Assembly: GCF_021347895.1 (NCBI RefSeq)
Contig: NC_067116.1
Coordinates: 36,281,639 to 36,345,638, forward strand
DNA from: Acanthochromis polyacanthus
Taxonomy: Eukaryota > Chordata > Actinopteri > Pomacentridae
Length of the DNA: 64,000 bases
Direction: 5' to 3'
The translations under genes were made by a program, and so were the position numbers. Under the pieces are notes generated by a model. It worked only from the letters and a program-made list of their open reading frames with translations, was not told the origin of the DNA and made no database searches. Below, in pieces: positions 1 through 11,214 of this stretch; position 1 is the stretch's first letter, and the number at the start of each line of letters is the position of its first letter.

Positions 1-301
1 AAGTAGGGTAGGATTTAGGCTGTGACTGCCTTGTGATTAAGAACTCGCTACCATATGGGCATGTGTGCCGTCCTTACTCACATCTTCCCCTCGCTCATCA
101 TTAAGTTTTCAAAAAGCCAAGAAAATGAAGACAAAAATGTTGAAGTGACCAAATTTTGAGTGGGAACATCACATGATTAAATACTGCAGGTCACAGGAGC
201 GATAGGAGGCTTCTGCATGAGTATCATCAAAGTAAAGACTTTATCTAATCGTGAGAAATGTAGTCTCGTCGGTTACATACTTCCCTATTCTTCTGTTCCA
301 G
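1..301 (+). other. prdx6: 3' part of the last prdx6 intron
   Basis: Non-coding sequence ending in a pyrimidine-rich stretch and the acceptor TTCTGTTCCAG immediately before the coding exon. No other exon is visible here, so the remaining prdx6 exons lie to the left of the window. Confidence 0.75.
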
Positions 302-427
302 CCTGGTGATGAAGTCATGGTCATTCCCTCGCTGTCTGATGCTGAAGCTGCTTCTCTCTTCACCAACGGTGTGACAACTAAAGAACTGCCCTCTGGGAAG
401 AAGTACCTTCGCTACACTAAGGTCTGA
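302..427 (+). CDS. prdx6: Peroxiredoxin 6, terminal coding exon (partial gene)
   Basis: The exon encodes 41 residues plus a TGA stop, beginning PGDEVMVIPSLSDAEA and ending with KELPSGKKYLRYTKV. The block TKELPSGKKYLRYT is the hallmark C-terminus of vertebrate 1-Cys peroxiredoxin 6. The start is set by the acceptor AG at 300-301 and the reading frame by this match. PRDX6 is a largely cytosolic/lysosomal enzyme that reduces hydroperoxides, including phospholipid hydroperoxides, and also has acidic Ca-independent phospholipase A2 and lysophospholipid acyltransferase activities (family knowledge). The peroxidatic Cys near residue 47 and the lipase Ser/His/Asp residues are in upstream exons outside the window. 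The C-terminal segment seen here takes part in dimer packing. The frame is intact with no sign of decay. The exon was too short for a simple ORF listing and was found by protein similarity. Confidence 0.92.
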   Translation, partial: PGDEVMVIPSLSDAEAASLFTNGVTTKELPSGKKYLRYTKV

Positions 428-650
428 AGACCTTCTGGAACAGCGTCCTGCTACAGTTTACTGTTCTCTGACCAGGAGATCTGCGGTCAATCATTTCCAC
501 TTAGAACTGACCAAAATGAATAGATGCACTTATTTGGTTCGGTGACCAGTGTTTGTAGTCCAATGGCATTTCAAGCACTGAACCATCAATTTTTGTAGTG
601 CAACTGTATAGTGCCTTGTGTCACTAGAATAAACACACTTTTCTCACTTG
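428..650 (+). other. prdx6: prdx6 3' untranslated region
   Basis: Short non-coding tail between the TGA stop and the poly(A) signal. A U/GU-rich stretch follows the signal, so cleavage probably falls near 645-655. The exact site is inferred. Confidence 0.7.
628..633 (+). terminator. AATAAA polyadenylation signal of prdx6
   Basis: Canonical AATAAA about 200 bases after the stop codon, followed within 20-30 bases by a T-rich/GT-rich downstream element. It is the only well-placed canonical signal after this exon. Confidence 0.8.
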
Positions 651-655
651 CTCTG

Positions 656-3540
656 TATTTTTGAAGTTTTTCCACAATATTGGAGAACAGAGGACGCAGA
701 ATTTCCCACTAGATGTCGTCCTACAACCTCAAATAGAAACATCACCGTGCTTCTTTTATTGCAGCACTGTCTTGTATCAATAGGTGGCACTACAGGCACA
801 GTGGTTTGGTCTCTCTACAGAGGTAGAAGCACCAACCTGTTCTCAACAACTGCAGTGATAGGGAGTGGTGCCACATGTTCTGAAATGACTGTTTACACTT
901 GCAATTATTTAGAAAATGGGAGAGCACATTAATTGTGAAGTAGATATCAACTTTCAGTAGGGTTGTTTTGATGTATTCTTCTAAGTACTGAGGCTTTCAA
1001 AACTTTCTCACGTTTTTTTTTTCTGAATCATTTTGCGAACTCAGCATCACAGGCTAATGCTCGAGCTTTCCAAGTGTCTTAATGCACCGAGGATTAGTCT
1101 TAAATTGACGGTGTTCGTTCTCTGCTCAGTGTCAAGGCTTTTAAAATACCATCATAGAGATGAAACTTACCAGCTGCATGACACCGAAGGGATACAAGCT
1201 TCTCTGTGAGTAGACTTATTGAGGTAATGCAGTTGAGGACACATTTAAGGTGCTTGTATTTTATGTTTACTCCTTTACATTTATCTGCCAGATTGTTGTC
1301 TTCGCTTAAGGCTCTTAAACCCACATATAAGATTATAAAATACAACACTTTGCTCCATGTTAAACTAGTGGTTTCCATGTGATTTCGATTGGAAATTTCT
1401 TCCAAAAAACAGCTTGGAGTTGGGGGGTCCTTCACGTTTCAGATGTCTACAAGTTTTCACCACTTCCTCCAAAAACATGTTCCCCCTTCAAACTCTCTCA
1501 TGGTTTCATTTCAATAATTGTATGAGGCCCAAAGAGGAAAAAAGTAATGTTACCAAAAAGGAACAGTCAGATCTTTGCTTTTTACCCTTTTCTTCTACAT
1601 TAATCATCCAGTGGCCTTTTAAATTGATCTTTGGAGGGACCCTGACTCTTGGGTTAGGAGCCACTGCAAGCACATCAACCAGTGCATACAAAGTGTTAAG
1701 GAACAATCTAGTCTCATAACTAATAACATATCAGTAACGGAGGCCATTTCTCAGCTGATTGGGGACTTTAAATCCATTTTTACTGCAATGCTTGTATTCT
1801 TTTTAGTAGAAATTTGCATGGGGAGTTTTTTTCCATTGAAGCCCTAGTACCTTGATGTGATGGACGTCTTTCAATTTTGTTATAAAGGTTAGTCTGTCAC
1901 TGGAGTTTGCAAGTTTTTCAAAATGTCAAGCATGTATTTTTTATAATAATGTAGCCTGAATGTATTTCATTTTAGCAAGATCCACAGCATCACAAAATAC
2001 CTATAAAGAATCACAACCCCTCTGAATTCCAGACTCAGACCAAGGATTGAAAGATTGATGCCATTTCAGCCGCAGTAAATTCATCTCAGCAGGTCGGTGT
2101 TAACTGTAGACAAGACACTGAAGCCAGGACTGAGGTGTAGATTTCCTCTGAGTTATTCAACCCTCAAAACTGCACGGTTGAGGATCGTATTAATTACTCT
2201 AAGTAGTCTGAAGGTGAACACTGATCTCGCACGCATGCACACACGCTCTGGCCTCGCATTCACTCCGACTCTGAGGAATGCTGAGGTCAAAGAGAAAAGA
2301 TGGGATTCCCTTTGAGTGAGGAGGGAGGTGAAGAGTGTGCAGGGCCAGATAAAATATCTTCAGGCCCTCCTTCTTTCCCCTCCTGTCATCCACACAATGT
2401 GAACTGGAATGTTATCTCCCTCCCTCCCGCCCCCTCTCAATCACTTAGCAGAGTAAGTTATAAAAAAAAATCTGTGTTTTGTTTGCAGTGTTTCATCCTC
2501 TAGAATAGCGGCTACATTCTTTTGGATGAAACTGCTGAATGCAAACCTCTCAAATGTGCAATGAAAGTTGATGTATTCACCAGGTAACCTTCGCCCTCTG
2601 CTCACCGCCTCCTCTGTCTTTGCTCCCATTCCCCTTCTCTGGTGGCTGTTTTGTCCTCAGGAGTCATCCAAAATAACACCCACACAGACACACCGTGCTG
2701 ATCAAATGCATTTCTCAAATTCCAGACTACAATAGCCAGTGCCAGAGCATGAGAAGTGCTTTGGGTGTCAGACGCTGGCTTAATTGCCCAGTACCAACCC
2801 TCCTCCTCCTCCCCCACTCTCCTCACCCCGTTCATCTGTCACCCTCCACTTCTTGGCTATCGAGCCAGCTCACCCCACCTCGCCTCGGCAACACTAGTAC
2901 ATGTAATACAACACCAGCCCCGAACCAGGTCTCACGGGGTAAAACACAAACACAATACCAGCTGCTGGTCTCTCTCTTTCTCTATAAGGCACACACACAC
3001 ACTGCTGATCAAAGACATAAACCCTGCTCTGAAAAGGAGAGGCCTCCCATCAAACTTCTCTTATCTCAGACAGAAGATGATGTTTTTCTCTCAGACAGTC
3101 CAGACTCCAGCTTTCCTGAGAACTGATAACCAAATTGGGATCAAGATTTATGCTTGATTGTAACTGCCAGCTTGAGTTTTATTGTATGGCCTACTCATAT
3201 GCAGATGAGTAACAAATTAGAGGATAAAGCAACTTGAAGCGTCTTGGTAAAGTGTTGGGCCACCATGTGTTGCCTGAACATCTTCAATTGAACTTAGCAT
3301 TTATTCTTCAAGTCTCTGAGGTCTGCTGGAGGGATGAGCACCTTCCTTCTAACAGACATTCCCTCATTTGGTCTTTTGATGATGCCAGCTGGTAGTGCTG
3401 TCTAACATGTTGGTTTAAAACCATGGCCATCAAGGCCATATCATATGATTCACATTATCTACAGATTAAGCCATTTAGTGACCCTTCATGTCCTATGGAT
3501 GGATCATGGAAGAGACCACTCCCATCCGGATAGAAATGTT
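656..3540. other. Intergenic stretch, no gene recognised
   Basis: Open frames up to 143 codons occur on both strands, but they overlap each other in different frames, lack recognisable domains and have no convincing splice context. I see no RNA gene and no bounded transposon. Part of 2700-2960 is C-rich with short AC runs. Confidence 0.6.
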
Positions 3541-3660
3541 TCATCATACATTGATAGATAGATCTATATATATCTGCTATATATCATAGATATATATAGA
3601 TAGATCTATATATATCTATGATAGAGCTATCATACACATATATAAATCTATCATAGATGT
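3541..3660. repeat. AT-rich GATA/TATC palindromic block
   Basis: Blocks of the type TAGATAGATCTATATATATC repeat in direct and inverted orientation over about 120 bases. Nearly the whole block can fold back on itself. It is a low-complexity, replication-slippage-prone sequence with no sign of coding. Confidence 0.75.
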
Positions 3661-3778
3661 AGCACGCAGCTCAAAGGGGCGTGTCCCATCTACTGATTCA
3701 TATCTATGCACACTGGTCCGATCTGATGCAGTCTCCATGATGACGTTTCATGAGTACATGAGAACCCATGTACGGACA

Positions 3779-3807
3779 GTTACGTACTGAGAAACTCAGT
3801 ACGTAAC
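3779..3807. repeat. Perfect 13-bp hairpin with a 3-base loop
   Basis: GTTACGTACTGAG, loop AAA, then CTCAGTACGTAAC: a perfect inverted repeat. It is not followed by a T-run and no gene ends here, so it is not a convincing transcription terminator. It could be a trace of a palindromic transposon end or a recent fold-back mutation. Confidence 0.85.
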
Positions 3808-5593
3808 AGTCAGAAACTCCATCATCAGGAACTGCCTTCAAAGCTTCTTCAAATCCAAACGAAATACAATCAGACGATCAAACTAACATCCTTGGTGCAT
3901 TTCGGTGCAGTCGGACAACGAAGTTGCGTTCAGGAGCGTCGGAAATCGGAGTATCAGTAATGTAAATTTCCAATGAAAATTTTCGGGGGCACATGGGGTG
4001 GCCAATCAGATCACAGGGGGGGCCACTGCCCCCCCCCCGTGCCCCCACGGAAGATCTGCCACTGTCACCAACTATCACATTACTGGCGTGTGGCTCAACA
4101 GGATTGCAGACTGTACCGTATTCCTTCAGCTGAGATTCTGTTTGGTGAGAGGGTGGCACTTCTAGCAGCTGATTTTAATCCCAAACTCGGAACAGAACCT
4201 CCTTCAGTGTAGGTAAGCTGTACAGCATCAGTTGCCAGTTTAAAGGAGAACCACCTTTGTGACATTAAAAACTCTGGCTTTAGGCCCAACAGCTTTTAGT
4301 ACACTGTTCAAGTTACCCGTTCTTAATGTATCTGCTAAACAAACCATCTGCAAACTGTAGCTTCACATTTAACAGACACGAGAGTGAACTTAATCTTTCT
4401 ATCAAACCCCTGGCAACAAAACAAATAAGTCAAAGTGGTCCTGTAAAGGTGTTTCAGATCTTTGATGTAGAGAAGTACCAGCATTAAAAAACACCAAAAA
4501 CAGATGCTGAGTGTACGTGTTTCTGTGCATGTGTGTTTATTCATGAGCCTGTGCTTACTGTGGAAGAGGTCATTATTCCCATCTTGTGTGCCAGGCATTG
4601 ACTTCATCACCTGAAGCTGCCCGTGACCTGCAGGTTAACAGGCCAGAGACCAGAGGAGCTACACAACACACACATGCACATGTAATCACACACATGCTGA
4701 GCCATGGCTTGATGCTTTCCAGACGCTCCGTCTCTCTGTTTCTCCCTCCTACATCGCCTGGCACTCTCGCCCTCCCCACTCTCTCCACATCTCCCACACA
4801 CTTGCACACTAACACAATGGCACCTCCCCCATCTCACTCAACCCCGGCTTATCAAAGTTTTTTGCTTCTTCAGCTTCCCCTTTCCCATGCACAGACAAAC
4901 ACAGCACAGTTGATCCCTTCTCTTTGCGGTTACATTCTGAAACTGGTGCAAAAAGCCTGCAGGCGTTTCTGTGTGCCAAGCATCAACTAACTGGTAGACA
5001 GTAAGACAAATGAACAGACTGAAGGTCAGACAGACAAACAGAAACATGAGCGATGACCTCGGGATTTGGCTGAACTTTAAAGGAGCATTAGCCGCCTCGC
5101 AGTCGACAGTCACCCTTGAGCTTTCCTCGCTAAAGTATGGGTCAACGGGCCTTTCAGCAGACACGCAGCACACACACCTGCACACACAGAGGTGAAGACA
5201 TCATGATAAAAGTGATGAAAGTGTATGATCCAGGTGCCAAGATAGATGCAATTGTTTTGATGGCACCTCGTAAATACAGTGTCCAGACAGGCTATTACTG
5301 CAGAGCTTAGGTTAGGGCCAGTTAGTGCTCTGAATGAACAGGGTGATAAATGAGAAGGTAAAAGTGCAATCACTCTCCGTGCTTATCTTTATCTCTCTCT
5401 ATCAATATTTCTGCCTTTCCCTCGCTTTTTGCTCTCCCCCGTTCTCTCTATTAGAGACACATTGATCACCGGCGGCTGGCATATCACCTGAGTAATGGCT
5501 AAGGGTGTCTGGGCTTTAAAACAGGCCCCAGCACAGCGCCAAGAGCTTTATCATGGCGACAAGGCAAATGGCTGCTCACATAATAAAGTGCGC

Positions 5594-5594
<1 letters not shown>
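3808..5594. other. Intergenic stretch, no gene recognised
   Basis: Contains a G-run/C-run segment (about 3984-4052, including a run of about 10 C near 4029) that resembles the GC-rich ends of some fish hAT-like elements, but I could not find both ends or a target-site duplication. Small open frames on both strands (for example near 4586-4990) have no recognisable domains. Confidence 0.5.
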
Positions 5595-5626
<32 letters not shown>

Positions 5627-5634
5627 TGTGTGTG
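5595..5634. repeat. Compound (CT)n(GT)n microsatellite
   Basis: A short CT run passes directly into about 12 GT units. Simple sequence only. Confidence 0.95.
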
Positions 5635-5879
5635 CGCAATCATAATGCAGGAGACATTAAGAAGAGACATCAAACACAAGCCAATAAGAATCGCAGACCA
5701 CCAACCCAGCCACAAAACACAGAACCACTAGAGCACTCCAAGTCATTAATAATGTTTTCAACATGTGTGCACGTGTGTTTTACTTTTCTCAAGTCCCACT
5801 CTCAGTAAGCTGAAGCAATATCTGCACTGCATTTCCCCCCATTTTTCACCTTAGCTTGTAGGTTGACGTTTTTGGAAAT

Positions 5880-6080
5880 GAACTAATTGGTGGCCGAGAG
5901 TTAGATGTGAAAATCTGTCTGCAAAATATACAACTAGTGGATTAGTTGCATGATTATGTGTCTTAGCACAAAGACCGGTGATGGAGTGAAACAGCTACTG
6001 TGGTCTTGCCCAAAAATAATAGAATTTGCCTGCCAAAACCTCTAAAGCTCACTCATCAGTGTGTTTTATCAATTTTGTTT
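5880..6080 (+). repeat. Dispersed teleost repeat, copy 1 (plus orientation)
   Basis: Ordered blocks include GGCCGAGAGTTAGATG, CTTAGCACAAAGACCGG and CCTCTAAAGCTCACTCATC. I recognise these, from memory, as the core of a very common non-coding repeat in percomorph fish genomes. Two further copies lie at 6990-7160 (reverse) and 55725-55832 (plus), and the three can be aligned block by block within the window. The class is not assigned; no coding capacity is visible. Confidence 0.5.
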
Positions 6081-6270
6081 GTGACGTCAGGAAGTGAGTC
6101 GCGTTGCCTAGTAATGATGACACCCAACCCCAGTGGAATAGCACAACTTGTTTTTTTAAGGGTTTCATGATGACTATGGCTCAGTTGGATGGTTATCTTT
6201 GAATCTTGAGGTTTCAAGTTCAATAATAAGACATCCTTACAAGTGGTGGACTGGGCAAGCTCTAGTAGCA

Positions 6271-6870
6271 GCAAGGTACTAGCCTAGCCATGCTACACCT
6301 ATGTTTCTGACGGCACAAGGGTCTAGGGAAGCTCGACAGGCAGGGAGGCGGGCTTAAAGGTTGTCTATCAAATCCCTCTGCAGCAATTGGGTAGGTATAC
6401 AACCAATCAACGCAACGAATAGGCTGACGTAGTTCCGAGAGCACCGGCGGATTGTGGCTAAGTCCCATTAGCTTCCCAACCAGCGGAGCCGCGGAGCCAA
6501 CTGGTATATTAAGGATTTGCCATATCCCGTCGGCATAAGTCCAAATACGTCTTTCTTCTCAATGAAACACTTCAGTGCCGTCCTTTGTTTATCTTTCAAG
6601 TTGAATTTTAGCTTCAAATCTTTAAGGGCTGTGGCCAAAGCCGAGTCGAAAGATAACTGTTTATTGTGCGCTGGTTGTTTCTGTCAGAATCGTCACGCCT
6701 CTGTCGTCACTTCGTTACGCCCGCCTTCTGACTCTACACTTCATGGTGAGTGGTCCGGCCAGTTTTAGGAGAATCCAGCCTCGAGCCTTATGGAGGGTAA
6801 CTAGACCCACCCTGGCAGAGAATTAAATTCGTTGCCATGGGTTGTCTAGCGCGGCTAGGCTAGCAAGGTA
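6271..6870. mobile_element. 584-bp non-autonomous DNA transposon (MITE) with 8-bp target-site duplication
   Basis: The element spans 6279-6862. Its left end reads CTAGCCTAGCC and its right end GGCTAGGCTA, giving a roughly 10-bp terminal inverted repeat (TAGCCTAGCC). Direct copies of GCAAGGTA flank it exactly at 6271-6278 and 6863-6870. An 8-bp target-site duplication and short inverted ends point to the hAT superfamily (established pattern), so the element was probably mobilised in trans by a hAT transposase. The interior has no transposase-like frame. It lies between two opposite-facing copies of another dispersed repeat. The perfect target-site duplication suggests fairly recent insertion. 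Superfamily assignment is inference. Confidence 0.8.
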
Positions 6871-6989
6871 CAGCAGTTTTCAGCAAATTCACGCGCAATT
6901 TCTCCAGGAGTTTGCCAATTCTAATCAGCATTCAAAACAATTCCCTCAAGATTAATAGGGTTCTATTTTTTTGTCTTCACTGCTGGATC

Positions 6990-7160
6990 AACTTGGTCAC
7001 CTTTAGACAGAGTCAGGTAGGCTGGTTCCTCTGTTTCTAGTCTTCATGCTAAGCTAAGCTAACTGGTTGCAGCATGTAGTCTTGTGTATGCTGTACATAA
7101 ATAAAGCAGGGTATCAATCTTCTCATTTAATTTTCAGCTGGAAAGCAAATAAGTGCATCT
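6990..7160 (-). repeat. Dispersed teleost repeat, copy 2 (minus orientation)
   Basis: Read on the minus strand it contains GTTAGCTTAGCTTAGCATGA, AAGACTAGAAACAGAGG and a CTGACTCTGTCTAAAGGT block, matching copies at 5880-6080 and 55725-55832. With copy 1 it forms an inverted pair around the MITE, which may mean that the pair are arms of one older element split by the MITE, or simply two independent insertions. Confidence 0.5.
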
Positions 7161-7239
7161 ACCAAAATATCAAACTATACTTTTAAGGTAGGAAGAAACA
7201 GTGTAGAGTCACATCTCAGCCATTTTGAGGCATGAAGGC

Positions 7240-7307
7240 ATTATTTTCATTGAAAAAATTTCTAAATATGTAACTTTGATTTTTAGGGGTTAAATCAATG
7301 ACCGGAG
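7240..7307 (+). repeat. Dispersed repeat fragment shared with 60217-60298
   Basis: TCTAAATA..TAACTTTGAT followed by AGGGGT(T)TAAATCAATG-ACCGGAG recurs 53 kb away in the same orientation with about 12 extra bases in the middle. No coding content. It is probably a fragment of an interspersed repeat whose ends are not visible. Confidence 0.6.
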
Positions 7308-8156
7308 TTTATTCAAATTAACTTAAAAAGTGATATTATTGTCACTAGTTTAAGTCAAAATCATTTAACTTCTCTCAAATGAGCATTATTGTAATTTCAT
7401 TTTAAGGAAACTCAAGTGTAAGTTTTTCATTTTTCCAACATACTAGTAAGTATCTACTTGACCCAAATGTGAAATAAACTTGATTTTGTAATGTTGACTT
7501 TAATCTGTAATGCTACTATAAGTATAGTGCAGTTAAGGTGCAACAGAAAAAATGTGCTCAATGTTAAAGGAGTAGCAAACCTAATTTTCACAATTTCTCT
7601 AAAATTACGATACCAGTTCAGAGGGACAGAATGTAATCTCAAGCTGACTGATAGATTCCACAAAAAGAAACTGCCTCAACCAAAGTAGAAAGTAAAACAC
7701 AGTACTTTAATTCAACTAAAGTTCAAATACCTTTTTTTTTTTTACAGTGTAAAGTCACTGAATCAAAGTTCCATTGCTGCTCTAATCTAAGGCAAATATT
7801 TTCCAGGTGAATGGAGCTGGAGAACCAGCGTTAATTCACCATAACAACAGTCATCTTGACCTGATAAAAACTGATCACCAACAGGATGCTTTTATCCTCT
7901 TCAGAAAAACCTGACTTGGTCATCACACGGAAAGGAAGCGGGGAGCCGAAAAACTGGCCGGCCACAAAGAAAAAGATGAGGTAAATAAAGCAGAATGGAA
8001 AAAAAGATAGAGACCCTGCAATTCCAAAAACCCACTGTGTCCTTTTCCACTGGTTTATTTTTCTTTAAAGCAGAGGGCAGTCGGTGTGAGAGGGCAGAGG
8101 GAAGGTGCCTGTGAAACTTTATCGGCGGGGGAAGAGAGAAAGCGAGTGCCACGTTC

Positions 8157-8158
<2 letters not shown>
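7308..8158. other. Intergenic stretch, no gene recognised
   Basis: AT-rich. A TTTTTTTTTTTTACAGTGTA motif near 7733-7751 resembles the end of common fish MITEs (mirror of TACACTGTAAAAA), but a matching opposite end was not established. The minus-strand frame covering 7901-8356 is created largely by the neighbouring GT microsatellite. Confidence 0.5.

Positions 8159-8222
<64 letters not shown>
8159..8222. repeat. (GT)32 microsatellite
   Basis: A pure 64-base GT array. It ends only 25 bases before the left breakpoint of duplicated copy A and is absent from copy C, which begins just after the equivalent position. Such an array is a plausible contig break point. Confidence 0.97.
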
Positions 8223-8223
<1 letters not shown>

Positions 8224-8454
8224 CGTGGCAGTTTTGTGTGAGTGTGATGCGGTGGATAAAGCCGAGGAGGCGAAGTGAGGGGTGGAGGCTGCAGAGGTGA
8301 AGAACAGAGTGAGAGAGGTTGAAAAAGAAAAAGAAAAGTTGAGATGGCATTACCATGGCAACAGTTTAGGGTTTGGATGATTTTCCTCTAACCATAATAG
8401 TTTGGAGTATAATGAAACCAGTCTGGCTTTCCTGGCTCTCACACCCCATCTCAT

Positions 8455-8456
<2 letters not shown>

Positions 8457-8493
<37 letters not shown>

Positions 8494-8507
8494 CACACAC
8501 ACACACA
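8457..8507. repeat. (AC)n microsatellite, copy A
   Basis: AC array with one ACGC interruption. The counterpart in copy C (31525-31573) has one fewer AC unit before the interruption, an allele-like difference. Confidence 0.95.
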
Positions 8508-10021
8508 GCCTAGAGAGTAACACATGTTTTGCTTTAGTACTTGTTTATGTTCATCCAGCAGTGGGAGTGCAGAGCCATAGTTAACCATCAATTAAAGTGA
8601 TGATCATAAAACAAGCACTTGTAAATAAACAGTGCCAAGCTAACACAGACACAGAGAGGCACAAAGAAAAACGCAGGATTGTTATTATAACTCAGATATA
8701 CCTGCCTGCCCCCGAGATAAAAACGTCCCTGTATTAAAGCGAGCTTCAAGATAAGCTCTCGACAAAACCCCACTTTCAAGATTTAAGACTGTAAGACTTT
8801 GCTACACACAGTAGAGCAGACACGTATCCCTTTCTCATGTTGTAGTGTCACTTCACCCCACCAGGAACCGGTGAGTTTTCTGGGTTACTGCTTCCAATAA
8901 GTGCGCTTATAAAACTTTGTGTGTTAATGGGGCTTTAAGCCAGCAAATGCTACACACAGCGAGTAATAAGTCTCTGTGTGTGTGTTTAAAAAAAAAGAAA
9001 GAAAAAACGGTGTCAGAATGTGTGCATGCGAGTTAACATCTCCTCCGACTGGGTATAATGAGCTCCCCTGGGCCTCCCTCACCTTCCACCCCTCCTTCCA
9101 CGCCTTCATTGCTCCCACCATTCTTTTTCCCTAAACTTGGCCTTATTAACCCCTCACTTCCCCCCCAACTGCATGTTTATTTAAGTAGGGGGGAGGAAAG
9201 GTGAGTTGACCGCCTGTACACAAGTTTATTTACGCAGGTAGGTCAGAGGATTTTGTGAAAACGGAGAAGGAGTTTGAGTGATTTTTTGGGGGTTTGTCTG
9301 CTGGACAGAAACAAAAAAAAGAGACAACAGCTTAGACGTCGGGTCAGTGGCTTCACACCTCGCACCGACCCAGTGGCCATGATTCTGAGGTCAGTTCTGT
9401 CGCTAAAGACGCTAAGCAGATCAGCACAGTCACAGTGAGCGTGAAGCTGATGAGGTCGACTGCTCATCCCCTCTGGTCTGCCCCAAACCTTTATGGGGTC
9501 AGCGGTCAGGAGCTGCCCTTTACTGATGTCTGTATGGGTGCGGGTACGATCCACCTGAGGCTGCACGCAAACTTTGTCACATGACCAAACCGCCACAGGC
9601 AAGCACACTTTACAAACTAGTATCCACATGTGCACTCTAAAAAATTAACTCCTCTCCCGACCGGCTGCCACGTTTAGCTAACATTTGATTATATTGATAT
9701 AATAAACGACTCAATTCTGACGTGAAAACAGCAACACTGTGGACACTTTGTTCATGAGATCTGCAAGAGATTTAAAGCCAGTCACTTTTCATACTTAAGA
9801 ATTCAGGAAATATGTTTGAACACGTTCTTGAAACGAGCAGATGGGAAGACTGATACCATTTTTATGTCTGTCAGGCAGCCAGCAGACAATCCAGGAAGTT
9901 ACTGATTCTAGCAAAGAGATAATTCACCACATTAAACCATCATTAAATGTCAAAGTGTTGTTTATGCACTTTATTTATGTTTTTTGCACAAATGAAAGAA
10001 ACAACACATAAAAGGTTGATT

Positions 10022-11214
10022 ACACTGTAAAAACAAGAAATCTGAAAAAGAAAAATGAAAAACAGAAAATCTAGCAGTAAGAGTGCCAGGGAAAAATGTT
10101 GGAATACTATGACATTCAAAAACTAAAAAGTAAAGTGAAAATGACTGTAAAATACATATCTGTAAAATATGATATTTTTAGCTGATTTAAATACACTAAA
10201 ATGGTGTAATTATACCATCACATACTGTTAAAGGACAAATTACTACAGACATACAGATTTTTGATGTCGATGTGTGATTTCACTCTATTCTATTCTCTTT
10301 ACTGTCTGTAATTTAACAAAACAGGTAGAATATGGAAAATAACTTTTTAAAATTTTTTCTCTTTGTCAGTCCATATTTATACATAATTTTTCTTTGACAA
10401 AAGGACAAATATCTGTAAAATAATTATTTTGCTTTCATTACCATAAAAAACTGTGGAATTGTATAGAATTTTATTTGTTAGAAAACAAATTACCATGTGT
10501 AAAAGCAGAAATTTTTATGTGGACTTTTACAGTTGACATTTATATTAATCATTTTTTGTGATTTTACTAGTTATTATCTGTAATGTAACTACATAGGGAA
10601 ATCATTAAAATAGCAGTCAAAACGACATATTTACCATTTTCCATCTTTGCTAAGAATTTATTTTGTTCAAATAATGATAAATATCTGATTTAAACAGTAA
10701 AAAAAAAAGTTTGTCAAATTTAATGGCCAAATATAAAATAACAAATTACTATTTGTAAAAATTTAGAAATTTGCTTTAGATATTTTATAATGTCTTGGAC
10801 TGTTTATTTAGGGTTTTTGTTTGTTTGTTTTTACAGTTAACCTGTAAATTATTACTTTTTTCTGCAATTTTACTAGTTATTGTCTACAATTAAACAAAAC
10901 AAACAAGTCTGTGAAAGTGAAAAACATATTCACTATTTTTTTCCATGCTCCATATACATTCATTTATTTCACATAATGATACATATCTGGAAACATTTTT
11001 TTTCTGATTTAAATAAAGTTAAACAAATTGTAGAATTTTATAGTCAAATGATGAAACTGAAAAAAAAAACTAAATAAAAACAGAGATTTTTGATGTGGAC
11101 ATTATATGGTTTTGGCTTGTTTTTACCATTGGCATGTAAATATATGCAATTTTCCAAAGGGTGAAAATCTGTAAAACAACAGTAAATTGCTCAAAAATTT
11201 GCAATTGACAGTGT
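10022..11214. repeat. AT-rich element with degenerate ~250-320 bp internal tandem units, copy A
   Basis: Recurrent blocks include ACAAATTAC(T/C) (near 10235, 10487, 10742), TTTTACTAGTTATT followed by TCTGTAAT or TCTACAAT (near 10565 and 10870, with a related block at 10299), and TAAATATCTG or ATACATATCTGG. The unit is about 250-320 bases with three to four degenerate copies. The outer ends read ACACTGTAAAAAC and, inverted, ACACTGTC, which is compatible with a non-autonomous CACTA/EnSpm-like element with subterminal repeats. That class is inference only. No transposase frame is seen. Segment B keeps only about the first 140 bases of this zone. Confidence 0.6.

Noticed and set aside
3779..3807. 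Intrinsic transcription terminator
   Set aside because: No T-tract follows, no gene ends here, and such terminators are not used for eukaryotic polymerase II genes.
3960..4070. GC-rich end of a hAT-like element
   Set aside because: Only one candidate end was seen. No matching inverted end or target-site duplication found.
7901..8356. 151-codon minus-strand frame
   Set aside because: Carried through the (GT)32 microsatellite. Flanking parts have no recognisable motif.
9243..9635. 130-codon minus-strand frame, present again as 134 codons at 32298-32702
   Set aside because: Length differs only because of homopolymer changes at the end. No recognisable protein features.
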